A stretch of 64,000 nt of DNA from Nocardia sp. BMG51109 (GTDB lineage: Bacteria > Actinomycetota > Actinomycetes > Mycobacteriales > Mycobacteriaceae), in NCBI RefSeq assembly GCF_000526215.1, contig NZ_JAFQ01000004.1:2418001-2482000 (forward strand), read 5' to 3'. Below, in pieces: positions 1-8,660 of the stretch. Made by a program: the position numbers and the translations under genes. A model generated the notes under the pieces. That model was not told where the DNA came from, did not search any database, and worked only from the letters and a program-made list of their open reading frames with translations. Numbering within the stretch: the stretch's first letter is position 1; the number at the start of each line of letters is the position of its first letter.

Positions 1-1303
1 GGTAGGTCATCCCCTGCCGCTGGGCGGCCGGCAGGAAGCCGGCGCCGACCATGCCGTCGAGCACGTAGTTCCAGCGCGCCTCGGCGCCCTTCGGATTGTT
101 CTCCGGATCCAGGCCGTAGGGCTGCTGAATGGTCGCGGCGAGCATCGCGCCCTCCTCGACCGTCAGGTCCTGCACCTTCTTGTCGAAGTAGGCGTGCGCC
201 GCCGCGTCGATGCCGAAGGTGCCGCGGCCGAACGGGATGGTGTTCAGGTAGGCGGCCAGGATGTCGTCCTTGGCCCACTGCCGCGCCATCTTGGCCGATA
301 TCACCAGCTCGCGCATCTTGCGGGTGACCGAGCGCTGGCTGCCGACCATCGAGTTCTTGACGTACTGCTGGGTGATCGTCGAGCCACCGCCGGCGCTGTC
401 GCGGCCCAGCAGGTTGTCGCGGGCGGCGCGGGTGAAACCGGAGATCGAGAAGCCCGGGTTGGTGTAGAAGTCCCGGTCCTCGGCCGCGAGCACGGCATTG
501 CGGACGTGCGGCGGTATCTGGTCGATGGTGACGTCGGTGCGGTTGCCCTCCGGCGGAACGATCTTGCTGATCTCCGAGGTGCCGTCGGAGGCGAGGATGG
601 TGGCGACCTGATTGGTTTTGAGATCACCCGGCTGGGGTACCGATGCGGTGGTGTAGGCGACCAGGAAGACCGCACTGGGCACCACGATGGCCAACGCCAG
701 CAACACGTACAGCACACGACGCACGATGCGCCACGGCGACTTCTTCTTCGCCTGCGGGCGGCGGCCACCGGGGCCGGAGCCGCTGCCGCCGGAACCCCTG
801 CGCGGGGGCGGCCCGGAGGGCGGCGCGCCGCCGGCCCGATGGCCGCCGGTGCTCGGGCCGGCGGACGCGCGGTTGCCGTCGCGTGCCGAGCGCGGCCGGC
901 CGGCCGCGCCGGAGCGCTGATTTCGCTGGGCGACCGCCTCGCTCAGCGATCCCGTCGGGGTCTTCCTGGTGGGTTCGTCGGGGTTCGGCACCGGGCCGGA
1001 CCGGGGTGCGGACCCCGGACGCTGCGGCGGCGGTGGTCCGGGCCGGCGCGGCGGCTGACCGCCCGGCCCGCGCGGCGGCTGTGAGCCGCGAGGGTCCCCC
1101 TGCGGCGGTGGTCCGGGCCGGCGCGGCGGCGGGCCGCCGGGACCGCGCGGGCCCGGGCCGGGGCCCTGCCCTGGAGGAACCGGTGGCAGTGGGCGCCCGG
1201 GTGGCGGGCCGGACTGCCGGGGCGGCGGATAGCCGCCGGGCCGCGGTTGTGAGCCGCGCGGGGGGTGCCCGCCGTCGGGTCCATCGTCGTAGGGCGAAGT
1301 CAC
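1..1303 (-). CDS. class A penicillin-binding protein, PonA1-like (3' end off window)
   Basis: Bifunctional peptidoglycan glycosyltransferase/transpeptidase; only the N-terminal 434 codons are here and the gene leaves the window at position 1. In order: a long Pro/Gly/Arg-rich cytoplasmic tail (about 190 residues), one membrane helix (IVRRVLYVLLALAIVV), then a GT51 domain with EDRDFY, GGGSTITQQYVKN and RKMRELVISAKMARQW. The transpeptidase domain lies outside. GTG at 1303 is chosen because GGAG ends 9 nt upstream; an in-frame ATG at 1318 has no ribosome site. The DUF5318-padR-ino1 neighbourhood matches the ponA1 locus of mycobacteria (known from the family). It is a paralog of the gene at 5243-7537. 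Confidence 0.9.
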   Translation of the reverse strand, partial: MTSPYDDGPDGGHPPRGSQPRPGGYPPPRQSGPPPGRPLPPVPPGQGPGPGPRGPGGPPPRRPGPPPQGDPRGSQPPRGPGGQPPRRPGPPPPQRPGSAPRSGPVPNPDEPTRKTPTGSLSEAVAQRNQRSGAAGRPRSARDGNRASAGPSTGGHRAGGAPPSGPPPRRGSGGSGSGPGGRRPQAKKKSPWRIVRRVLYVLLALAIVVPSAVFLVAYTTASVPQPGDLKTNQVATILASDGTSEISKIVPPEGNRTDVTIDQIPPHVRNAVLAAEDRDFYTNPGFSISGFTRAARDNLLGRDSAGGGSTITQQYVKNSMVGSQRSVTRKMRELVISAKMARQWAKDDILAAYLNTIPFGRGTFGIDAAAHAYFDKKVQDLTVEEGAMLAATIQQPYGLDPENNPKGAEARWNYVLDGMVGAGFLPAAQRQGMTY

Positions 1304-1595
1304 AGCCTGGATCTCCATAACTCGTAACGGTCCGGGTAGCTCGTTGCGATCGACGCGCTGATCGTTCGGTGATCGGAGCGGGAGCCTACGCGGTTACGCA
1401 CCGCTGCCACCGCGGTGTCCGACAGCGGCGGCCACGGTGCCGGACGGCCGCCGACGCCACGGTGCCCGACGGAGATGCTCGCGGAACGTGCCAGGGTTAC
1501 GCAAGCCTCCTCCTTCGGGCCTCCTCGCTCGAGCCGCTGTGCGCTCGATCGCGGGCGGGCACACCTGTGCTCCGCATATCAGTCGACGGTGCCCA

Positions 1596-2006
1596 TCACT
1601 CGGCGGCGGTCCGCCGGGTGCCGGTGCGACGACGCCTGGGCGCCGGCGTGCGGCCGAGTACATAGGACTGCACCAGATGGTTCCAGCTGCAGGTTCGGCA
1701 CACCTCGACGACGTGCACCGTGAACTCCTCGCGGGTCTCCGCCAGCCGGACCAGCTCCTCGGGCGCGCGGGCCGAACCCGCGGCCGGCCCCAGTCCGTCG
1801 CCGTAGACCCACGACACGAGGGTCAACTGCTCTTTCCGGCAGATCGGACATGTGACCTCGCTCCCCCGCCCGTGGAACTTCGCCGCCCGCAACAGATACG
1901 GGTGCGCATCGCACACCTCGGCGACGTCCACTCGGCCCGCATAGACGTCGGCCAGCAGCGACCTGCGCCGGAGCGCATAGTCGACCACCTGCCGCTGAAT
2001 TCGCAC
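1596..2006 (-). CDS. DUF5318 family protein
   Basis: Conserved actinobacterial protein of unknown function, 136 residues, starting VRIQRQVVDYALRRRSLL. It has two CxxC pairs (CPIC and CRTC), suggesting a small zinc-ribbon-like fold; that is inference. GTG at 2006 is chosen over the GTG at 2030 because relatives begin at this residue and because TACTCT (2014-2019, minus strand) lies 7 nt upstream, fitting a leaderless transcript. It is divergent from padR, with 157 bp between them, and points toward the PonA1-like gene, as in mycobacterial genomes. Confidence 0.82.
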   Translation of the reverse strand: MRIQRQVVDYALRRRSLLADVYAGRVDVAEVCDAHPYLLRAAKFHGRGSEVTCPICRKEQLTLVSWVYGDGLGPAAGSARAPEELVRLAETREEFTVHVVEVCRTCSWNHLVQSYVLGRTPAPRRRRTGTRRTAAE

Positions 2007-2013
2007 GCCCCCC

Positions 2014-2019
2014 AGAGTA
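2014..2019 (-). promoter_or_regulatory. candidate -10 box (TACTCT), leaderless DUF5318 gene
   Basis: TANNNT hexamer 7 nt upstream of the GTG at 2006 on the minus strand. This spacing is the usual one for leaderless actinobacterial mRNAs and supports that start. No convincing -35 is visible. Confidence 0.45.
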
Positions 2020-2092
2020 GCTGTCCCCACCGACGTCGCGCCCCCGCTGACCGAACGGATCGGTTCACACGGCCCCGGGGTGTCGCTGGATG

Positions 2093-2109
2093 TATCGGTC
2101 CGATATAGT
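2093..2109. promoter_or_regulatory. palindrome overlapping a -10 box; candidate PadR operator
   Basis: TATCGG-T-CCGATA (2093-2105) is a perfect 6+1+6 inverted repeat. It overlaps TATAGT (2104-2109), a good -10 match for the padR-ino1 promoter. The site lies between the divergent DUF5318 and padR starts, where an autoregulatory PadR site would be expected. Assignment to PadR is inference. Confidence 0.45.
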
Positions 2110-2163
2110 TGGTCATCGCATCAACCGGTTAGGTCTGCAGATAACAGTCAGGAGGTGAGGCCC

Positions 2164-2721
2164 GTGCTCGAGCTGGCGATTCTCGGGCTGCTCCTGGACT
2201 CGCCCATGCACGGCTACGAGCTGCGCAAGCGGCTGACGGGCCTGCTGGGCCCGTTCCGGGCCTTTTCCTACGGATCGCTCTACCCGACCCTGCGCCGCAT
2301 GCAGGCCGACGAGCTGATCGCCGAGGAGAGTCCGGCCGGTGCGGTCACGAGGCGTGCGCGGCGGGTCTATCAGCTGACCGAGGCCGGCCGGGAGCGGTTC
2401 AGTGAGCTGCTCGCCGACACCGGTCCGCAGAACTACACCGACGACGGCTTCGGCGTTCACCTCGCCTTCTTCGGCCGCACCCCCGCCGAGGCGCGGATGC
2501 GGATTCTCGAGGGCAGGCGGCGGCAGGTCGAGGAGCGCCGAGAGGGACTGCGGGAGGCGATCAAACGGGCCAGCGGCACCCTCGATCGCTACACCCGCCA
2601 GCTACACCAGCTCGGCCTGGAATCCAGCGAGCGCGAAGTGCGCTGGCTCAACGAATTGATCGCCGCGGAGCAGTCGATGAAGGCGGCACCACAGAAAGAG
2701 GGAAATATCGGCCATGAGTGA
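2164..2721 (+). CDS. PadR family transcriptional regulator
   Basis: 185-residue DNA-binding repressor. The N-terminal PadR winged helix runs from [22 protein letters not shown] through [13 protein letters not shown]; the C-terminal half ([16 protein letters not shown] onward) is the helical Vir-type dimerisation region. GTG at 2164 is chosen because AGGAGGT ends 8 nt upstream and because family members start at (M/V)LELAILGLL. The last 8 bp overlap the ATG of ino1, so the two are co-transcribed and probably translationally coupled. The closest family I recognise is the mycobacterial Rv0047c type, also next to ino1. It probably represses this operon through the palindrome at 2093-2105 (inference). 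Confidence 0.92.
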   Translation: MLELAILGLLLDSPMHGYELRKRLTGLLGPFRAFSYGSLYPTLRRMQADELIAEESPAGAVTRRARRVYQLTEAGRERFSELLADTGPQNYTDDGFGVHLAFFGRTPAEARMRILEGRRRQVEERREGLREAIKRASGTLDRYTRQLHQLGLESSEREVRWLNELIAAEQSMKAAPQKEGNIGHE

Positions 2722-3838
2722 TGTCAACACGGCTGAGCACGCCGGCAAGGCGGGCGCCGAATCCGGTACCGAGATTCGGGTGGCCATCGTGGGTGTGGGC
2801 AACTGCGCGTCTTCGCTGATCCAGGGCGTGCAGTACTACCGGGACGCGGATGAGAGCGCGACCGTGCCCGGCCTCATGCATGTCAAGTTCGGGACCTACC
2901 ACGTCCGCGACGTGAAGTTCGTCGCCGCGTTCGACGTCGACGCCAAGAAGGTCGGGTTCGACCTGTCGGATGCGATATTCGCCAGCGAGAACAACACCAT
3001 CAAGATCTCGGACGTGCCGCCGAGCGGGGTCGCCGTGCAGCGCGGCCCGACGCTGGACGGCATCGGCAAGTACTACGCGGAGACCATCGAGCTGTCCGAT
3101 ACCGAGGCGGTCGACGTGGTCGAGGCGCTCCGGGCCGCGCAGGTCGATGTCCTGGTGTCCTACCTGCCGGTGGGCTCGGAGGAGGCCGACAAGTTCTACG
3201 CGCAGTGCGCTATCGACGCCGGTGTCGCGTTCGTGAACGCGCTGCCGGTGTTCATCGCGTCGGATCCGGAGTGGGCGCGCAAGTTCGCCGACGCCGGCGT
3301 CCCGATCGTCGGCGACGACATCAAGAGCCAGGTCGGCGCGACCATAACGCACCGCGTGATGGCCAAGCTGTTCGAGGACCGCGGCGTCCAGCTGGACCGC
3401 ACGATGCAGCTGAACGTCGGCGGCAACATGGATTTCAAGAACATGCTCGAGCGGGAGCGGCTGGAGTCCAAGAAGATCTCCAAGACCCAGGCCGTCACCA
3501 GCAACCTGAAGAAGGAGCTGGGCGCGAACGAGGTGCATATCGGCCCGTCCGACCACGTCGGCTGGCTCGACGACCGGAAGTGGGCCTACGTGCGGCTGGA
3601 GGGCCGTGCCTTCGGCGACGTGCCGCTGAACCTGGAGTACAAGCTCGAGGTGTGGGATTCGCCGAACTCGGCCGGCATCATCATCGACGCCATCCGCGCG
3701 GCCAAGATCGCCAAGGACCGCGGCCTCGGCGGCCCGATCCTGCCGGCCTCGGCCTACCTGATGAAGTCGCCGCCGCAGCAGCTGGCCGACGATGTCGCCC
3801 GGACTCAGCTGGAGGAGTTCATCAGCGGGGCCCAGTAG
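2714..3838 (+). CDS. ino1: inositol-1-phosphate synthase
   Basis: Converts glucose 6-phosphate to 1L-myo-inositol 1-phosphate with NAD+, feeding phosphatidylinositol, PIM lipids and mycothiol. 374 residues. The Rossmann start [16 protein letters not shown], the central [17 protein letters not shown], and [24 protein letters not shown] are the conserved NAD- and substrate-binding and catalytic blocks of the actinobacterial short-form enzyme. It overlaps padR by 8 bp. A strong hairpin follows at 3853-3889. Apart from a slightly variable N-terminal 20 residues the sequence agrees along its length with what I recall of mycobacterial Ino1. Confidence 0.97.
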   Translation: MSDVNTAEHAGKAGAESGTEIRVAIVGVGNCASSLIQGVQYYRDADESATVPGLMHVKFGTYHVRDVKFVAAFDVDAKKVGFDLSDAIFASENNTIKISDVPPSGVAVQRGPTLDGIGKYYAETIELSDTEAVDVVEALRAAQVDVLVSYLPVGSEEADKFYAQCAIDAGVAFVNALPVFIASDPEWARKFADAGVPIVGDDIKSQVGATITHRVMAKLFEDRGVQLDRTMQLNVGGNMDFKNMLERERLESKKISKTQAVTSNLKKELGANEVHIGPSDHVGWLDDRKWAYVRLEGRAFGDVPLNLEYKLEVWDSPNSAGIIIDAIRAAKIAKDRGLGGPILPASAYLMKSPPQQLADDVARTQLEEFISGAQ

Positions 3839-3852
3839 GCAGCCCTGCCCGA

Positions 3853-3889
3853 GGCAGAGCCCGGCCGGAGTTCCCGGCCGGGCTCTGCC
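3853..3889. terminator. perfect 16-bp hairpin between convergent genes
   Basis: Stem GGCAGAGCCCGGCCGG, loop AGTTC, perfect reverse complement to 3889. It lies 15 bp after the ino1 stop and just before the converging gene ending at 3902, so it can serve both directions. No U-tract follows, as is common in high-GC actinobacteria. Confidence 0.8.
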
Positions 3890-3901
3890 GTGTCGCCGGT
3901 C

Positions 3902-4327
3902 TCAGTCCAGCGAGACGTACACCTCGACCGATGTCGGGCCGGTGTAGCGCTCCAGCTCCGCGGTGTGCGAGCGGGTGATGGTGCCGGCGCTCTCGGCCTT
4001 GGCCACCTTCGCCCACGCCGTGCGCAGCAGGTCGTAGGGCTTGTCGGAGACGACGAACTTGGCGTAGCGCCCGGCCGGGATGCGCGTCATCACGTCGCCG
4101 GTGTCCAGCTCCTGCAACGATTCCAGTGCGTAGCCGAGCACCGCGACGGCGTGGTCGTACTGTCCGATGTAGGCGGCCACCCGGGGCACGTTCTTCTCCC
4201 GGGACAGGTAGCGATCCCAGGTGAAGTTCACCAGATCCAGGTCGCGCGCGGTCACCTCGCGGCCCGCCAGCGGCACGGTCAGCCCGGCGACCAGGCTGTC
4301 GTCCAGTGTCACGATTTCGAAGTCCAC
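3902..4327 (-). CDS. GyrI-like / AraC effector-binding-domain protein (second of tandem pair)
   Basis: 141-residue stand-alone effector-binding domain. Features of the GyrI/SOUL-type fold: start VDFEIVTLDDSLVAGLTV, mid-protein IPAGRYAKFVV, and the end TSVEVYVSLD. No DNA-binding domain is attached. GTG at 4327 follows AGGGGG and lies 11 nt after the stop of the upstream paralog, so the two form an operon. Such domains bind small hydrophobic molecules or gyrase in other bacteria; the ligand here is unknown. It converges on ino1. Confidence 0.78.
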   Translation of the reverse strand: MDFEIVTLDDSLVAGLTVPLAGREVTARDLDLVNFTWDRYLSREKNVPRVAAYIGQYDHAVAVLGYALESLQELDTGDVMTRIPAGRYAKFVVSDKPYDLLRTAWAKVAKAESAGTITRSHTAELERYTGPTSVEVYVSLD

Positions 4328-4338
4328 CGTCGTGCCCC

Positions 4339-4806
4339 CTACCTGTCGCCCTCGACCGTGCCGTCGTCCTTCAGGGCGACGAACACCTCGACCGTCTTCG
4401 TATCCGGATAATGCTCGAAGTCTCCGGTGTAGGAGCGCACCAGCGCCCCGGCCGCCTCGAGATCCCACACCGCGCGCCAGACGGACACGATGGTGTCGCC
4501 CAGGTTGTCGCCGCTGCGGATGAACCGGGCGAACCGGCCGGCGGGCACCCGGGCCAGCACGTCACCGGCCAGCAGATCGTCCACGGTGGCGCAGTGATAG
4601 CCGACGATGTGGGTCAGATACGACCCGATTTCCGGCGCGTGGTCCACGTACGCGGTCGCCGGCGGGCCGGGTAGTTTGCGCGCGAGAGTGCGCTTCCAGG
4701 TCTCCTCCACCTTCAGCCGGCGCGGTCCCTCGACCGCCAGTGCCGGGCTCCGTAGCACCGTCCCCGCCACCAGCGTCTCGTGGCGGTCAACGACATTGAA
4801 ATCCAC
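4339..4806 (-). CDS. GyrI-like / AraC effector-binding-domain protein (first of tandem pair)
   Basis: 155 residues, the same fold as the next gene: VDFNVVDRHETLVAGTV, then VPAGRFARFI, then KTVEVFVALKDDG. GTG at 4806 is chosen because AGGGGC precedes it by 8 nt and because the paralog starts at the same residue (VDF). Identity to the downstream copy is clearly visible at both termini and around the IPAG/VPAG motif, so this is an old tandem duplication. Role unknown; possibly ligand buffering or gyrase protection. Confidence 0.75.
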   Translation of the reverse strand: MDFNVVDRHETLVAGTVLRSPALAVEGPRRLKVEETWKRTLARKLPGPPATAYVDHAPEIGSYLTHIVGYHCATVDDLLAGDVLARVPAGRFARFIRSGDNLGDTIVSVWRAVWDLEAAGALVRSYTGDFEHYPDTKTVEVFVALKDDGTVEGDR

Positions 4807-5242
4807 CGGTGTCGCCCCTATGTCTCGTGCTGTGTGCAATCCCGCGCGGCTCGGGCCGACGCCGGACTCCACGATGCTGCCAGCGGGGTCCGATCCCATC
4901 CGTGACCGCTTGCGGCGGATCCCCTGCGACGAGTTCGTCCCGTTGGTTTGTCACTGTGCGCACATCCTCCCGCATCCTGCCACTGTCGCCGGACATCGGG
5001 CCCATTCGGAATTCATGCCATGTCATCGATGTCGATGTCCGGCGCCTTGTGAACGGCAGTCATGCGGTTTGCGCACCAGGTTTCTCACCCGGGCTCCACC
5101 CTATCGGCGGTCGCCGGATGATGGCTGCACAACGAGGATTCGTTTTGTCACAACTCGGCTGCCCCGACGTTGTCGTTCGCTACGGCACGTCGCTCCGCGG
5201 TCCGGCGGTGTAGACCGCCGGTCGGCCCGGCAGCGTTGTCGG
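4807..5242. other. 436-bp intergenic stretch
   Basis: Lies upstream of the GyrI-like pair and downstream of the second penicillin-binding protein gene. Reading all frames I found no coherent protein, no strong hairpin and no recognisable RNA. It probably holds the promoter of the GyrI-like operon, but I cannot place it. Confidence 0.5.
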
Positions 5243-7537
5243 TCAGCCCGGCACCGGGATGCTCAGCCCGGGGAAGATCTCCACCTGCCTCGGTTCGGGC
5301 GGCGGGGGCGGGAGCACGACCACGGGTTCCGGCGCGGGTTCCGGCGCCTGCTGTTGCTGCGGCTGCTGCTGTCCCGACTGCGGGCCGAGCACGTCGAACG
5401 GTCCGCCCCCCTGCGGCGCCTGCGTCGACGGTGCCTGTGCCGCGGGCGGGTCGCTGAACAGCGGGACCGGCGGCGGGCTCTGCTCCGGCACACCGAACGG
5501 CTCCACCGGGGTGTCGGCCAGCGCGCCGTCCATCGTCTGCTTCCAGATATCCGACGGCAGGCCGGACCCGTAGATGGGCGCGCCCCCCGACGTGTGGATG
5601 GGCTGCGACTGTTCGGTGCCGACCCACGTGGCCGTCGCCAGCGACGGCGTGAAGCCGATCATCCACGCGTCCTTGTTCGCCCCGGTATCGCCCAGCTGGG
5701 TGGTGCCGGTCTTGGCGGCCGACGGCCGGTCGGCCAGCGCGTGGCCGTGGGAGTACGCGGCGATCGGCAGCATCGCCTGGATGGTCGTCTCGGCGGCCTG
5801 CCGCGGGATGCGCTGCTCGCCCGGTGGTAGCTGCCCGCCGTGCGCACCGCGGTCCAGCAGCACGCGGCCGTCGCCGGTCACGACCCGTTGCACGAAGTAC
5901 GGCTGGTGGTAAACGCCCGCCGCGGCGATGGTCGCGTACGCCGAGGCCATGTCGATCGGGCGCACCGAATACACGCCGAGCACTATCGCGGGCGGCGGCG
6001 GGCCGTCGCCGTCGGTGAGGGTGCGGCCGGGCACCCCGGGGATCTGCTTCGGGATTCCGGCCTGATGCGCGGCGTCGGCGATCGCCTGCGGCCCGATGGT
6101 CTGGGCGAGCCGGTAGAAGCTGGTGTTGAGCGAGCGCTTGTAGGCCTCCGAGAGCGCGCAGGTGCCGCAGGATTCGCCCTCGACATTGGTGACCCGGACG
6201 CCGTTCACCGTGACCGGCGCGCTGTCGAGCCGATAGGACAGCGGCATCCCCTGCTGCAGCGCCGCCAGCACCGCGAAGGTCTTGAACGACGATCCGGTCT
6301 GCAAGGGGGCTTGCGCGAAATCGAAGCCGGCGCCGTCGTCGCCGCCGTAGTAGGCGCGAACGGCGCCCGAGCGCGGATCGATCGAGACGACCGCGCCGCG
6401 CAGTTCGGGCGGCTGCGGGCCCAGGCGGTTGCGCACGGCGTCCGTGGCGGCCTGCTGGGCGCGGGCGTCGATGGTCGTCACCACCTGCAGTGCGCCGGTG
6501 TTGATCTCGTGCTCGCTCACCCCGGCGGCGCGCAGCTCGCGCAGCACCTGGGTGCGGATCAGGCCGGTCGGGCCGTGCGCCGAGTCGTCGGCCGTCTGGG
6601 CGATCGGCGCGATATCCGGGAACTGGATCGCGTCGCGCTCCCCGGCCGGCAGCGTGCCCATCTCGACCATGCCGTCGAGCACGTAGTTCCAGCGCGCCTT
6701 CAGCTGGTCCAGGTGGGTTTCCGGATCGAGTATCGACGGCGTGCGCACCACGGCGGCGAGCACCGCGCCCTCGGCGAGGTTCAGCTCCGGGACCGGCTTG
6801 TCGAAGTAGGCCCGGGCGGCCGCCGCGATCCCGTACGCGCCGCGGCCGTAGTAGATGGTGTTGAAGTAGGCCGCGAGGATGTCGTCCTTGCTCCACTGCC
6901 GCGCCATCTTCGCCGAGATGATCAGCTCGCGCATCTTGCGCGACAGCGTGCGTTCGGAACTCAGGAACGCGTTCTTGACGTATTGCTGGGTGATCGTGGA
7001 GCCGCCGCCGGCGTCGTCGTGGCCCAGCAGGTTGTCGCGGGCCGCGCGCGCGTACGCCTCGGTCGAGTAGCCGGGGTTGGTGTAGAAGTTCCGATCCTCG
7101 GCCGACAGCATCGCGTTGCGGACCGGCTGCGGCACGTCCGACAGCGGTACCGGGGTCCGGTTGCCCTCCGGGGGAACCACTTTCGCCAGCACCGTGCTGC
7201 CGTCGGACGCGGTGACGGTGGCGATCTGGTTGGTCTGCACCGCGGCCGGCTCGGGGATCTCGGCGCTCCAGTAGGACAGCGTCAGCAGCAGCGCCGGGAG
7301 GACGAAGAAGATCAGGAACAGCGCCAGCAGCAGCCGCCGCACCCGCTGGGCCCGGGTGCGCTCCGGACGGGTCTGTGCCGCTCCGCGATTCGGCGGCCGG
7401 GGCCGCCGGTGTGGCCGGCCCGGTGCGGCCTGCCCGCGGCGAGCGGTGCCGGAGGCCGGCTCGTTCCAGCCGGCGACCGAGGCGTACGGCGCCGCCTCCC
7501 GGCTGCCGTGGCTGCGTCGCTTGCGGATCGAGCTCAC
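5243..7537 (-). CDS. class A penicillin-binding protein (transglycosylase/transpeptidase)
   Basis: 764-residue bifunctional murein synthase anchored in the membrane. Basic cytoplasmic tail (1-65), one helix (about 67-90), GT51 domain with EDRNFY near 147, GGGSTITQQYVKN and RKMRELIISAKMARQW, then transpeptidase with SSFK near 416 (nucleophile Ser), SLN near 469 and KTGTTQ. The C-terminus is a Gln/Pro-rich tail (QQQPQQQQ), probably exposed in the wall. GTG at 7537 has GGGGAG 6 nt upstream; ATG at 7543 would abut it. It is closely similar to the PonA1-like gene at 1-1303, so the window carries a paralogous pair around the ino1 genes. Confidence 0.95.
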   Translation of the reverse strand: MSSIRKRRSHGSREAAPYASVAGWNEPASGTARRGQAAPGRPHRRPRPPNRGAAQTRPERTRAQRVRRLLLALFLIFFVLPALLLTLSYWSAEIPEPAAVQTNQIATVTASDGSTVLAKVVPPEGNRTPVPLSDVPQPVRNAMLSAEDRNFYTNPGYSTEAYARAARDNLLGHDDAGGGSTITQQYVKNAFLSSERTLSRKMRELIISAKMARQWSKDDILAAYFNTIYYGRGAYGIAAAARAYFDKPVPELNLAEGAVLAAVVRTPSILDPETHLDQLKARWNYVLDGMVEMGTLPAGERDAIQFPDIAPIAQTADDSAHGPTGLIRTQVLRELRAAGVSEHEINTGALQVVTTIDARAQQAATDAVRNRLGPQPPELRGAVVSIDPRSGAVRAYYGGDDGAGFDFAQAPLQTGSSFKTFAVLAALQQGMPLSYRLDSAPVTVNGVRVTNVEGESCGTCALSEAYKRSLNTSFYRLAQTIGPQAIADAAHQAGIPKQIPGVPGRTLTDGDGPPPPAIVLGVYSVRPIDMASAYATIAAAGVYHQPYFVQRVVTGDGRVLLDRGAHGGQLPPGEQRIPRQAAETTIQAMLPIAAYSHGHALADRPSAAKTGTTQLGDTGANKDAWMIGFTPSLATATWVGTEQSQPIHTSGGAPIYGSGLPSDIWKQTMDGALADTPVEPFGVPEQSPPPVPLFSDPPAAQAPSTQAPQGGGPFDVLGPQSGQQQPQQQQAPEPAPEPVVVLPPPPPEPRQVEIFPGLSIPVPG

Positions 7538-7711
7538 GATCATCTCCCCTGCGTGTGGTTGCGCCGCAAACCGTGCTACGAGGAGCAGTCCCGCCTGTCG
7601 CCCCTCGCCGTGACGAGAGAAACCCGAGTGATCGTCATCGTACCTCGGTGATGCCGTCCGGCTATCTCATCGGGGCGCGGCGGCAGGGGGTGCCGTGGCG
7701 GACGGGGCTGT

Positions 7712-7746
7712 TGCGGCAGGCAGGGGGGTGGTGCGGCAGGCAGGGG
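7712..7746. repeat. 15-bp direct repeat
   Basis: TGCGGCAGGCAGGGG occurs at 7712-7726 and 7732-7746 (period 20) in the short spacer beyond the sugB stop. Function not evident. Confidence 0.5.
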
Positions 7747-7757
7747 TGGGGCCGAGG

Positions 7758-8660
7758 TCAGCTCTTCACGCCGCCCGCGGTCAGGCCCGAGATGATGCGG
7801 CGCTGGAAGATCAGCACCATGATCACCAGCGGCACCGTGACGATGGTGCCCGCCGCCATGATCGCCGCGTACGGCTGCACCAGCGGATCGTTGCCGGAGA
7901 AGCGCGCGATCGCCACCGTCACCGGCTCGGTGGAATCCGACGACAGCAGCCGGGCCAGCAGGTACTCGTTCACCGCGGCGATGAAGGCGAGGATGGCGGT
8001 GGTGAACACCGCCGGCGCGGCCAGCGGCAGCATGACCAGCCGGAACGCCTGGAATCGGGTGGCGCCGTCGATGCGTGCGGCCTCCTCCAGCTCCCACGGC
8101 AGCTCGGCGAAGAACGAGGCCAGGATGTAGACGGTCAGCGGCAGCACGAACGAGATGTTCGGGACGATCATGGCCTGGTAGTGCCCGATCCAGCCGATAT
8201 CGGTGAACAGCTGGAACAGCGGCGTCACCAGCACCACCACCGGGAACATCGAGGCGCTCAGCACCAGCCCGGCCACCAGCGTCTTCCCGCGGAAGGTGAG
8301 CCGCGCCAGGGCGTAGGCGGCCAGCATCCCGATCAGCAGCGCGATGGCCGCGGTGGCCAGGCCGATGACGACGCTGTTGGTGACCGCCCGCCCGAAGTCG
8401 TTGCCGCGGGTGGTGTCGAAGGCGTTGCGGAAGTTCTCCAGCGTGATGTGCGTCGGCCAGGGCGTGTTGTCGAACGTGTAGTCCGAGTCGCGGAAGGCCG
8501 TGACCACCATCCAGTAGAACGGCGCCAGCCCCCACACCAGCACGATCAGCGCGCCGACGTAGAGGCGCGCCGACTTCAGCCGCTTGCTCCACGGCACGGG
8601 TGCCGCGGCGACCGGGGTGGCGTCGGGGGTCGCGGGAGTCGCATCGGTGAGCGTGGTCAT
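7758..8660 (-). CDS. sugB: sugar ABC transporter permease, SugB-like
   Basis: 300-residue inner-membrane permease of a trehalose/maltose-type importer (CUT1 family). It has about six membrane helices and the EAA loop EEAARIDGATRFQAFRLVMLPLA, which contacts the ATPase. ATG at 8660 shares one base with the sugA stop (TGATG) and has GGAGG 8 nt upstream, so it is translationally coupled. Gene order lpqY-sugA-sugB matches the mycobacterial trehalose recycling operon, but the ATPase gene does not follow; the likely partner is at 17318-18406. Confidence 0.9.
   Translation of the reverse strand: MTTLTDATPATPDATPVAAAPVPWSKRLKSARLYVGALIVLVWGLAPFYWMVVTAFRDSDYTFDNTPWPTHITLENFRNAFDTTRGNDFGRAVTNSVVIGLATAAIALLIGMLAAYALARLTFRGKTLVAGLVLSASMFPVVVLVTPLFQLFTDIGWIGHYQAMIVPNISFVLPLTVYILASFFAELPWELEEAARIDGATRFQAFRLVMLPLAAPAVFTTAILAFIAAVNEYLLARLLSSDSTEPVTVAIARFSGNDPLVQPYAAIMAAGTIVTVPLVIMVLIFQRRIISGLTAGGVKS

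Noticed and set aside
194..1084. Long plus-strand open frames antisense to the PonA1-like gene
   Set aside because: Arg/Ala/Gly-rich translations without domains; they mirror the Pro/Gly-rich minus-strand coding sequence in high-GC DNA.
4607..5830. Plus-strand open frame of about 400 codons across the GyrI-like gene and the second PBP
   Set aside because: No family motifs; antisense to two well-supported genes and rich in Arg/Ser typical of shadow frames.
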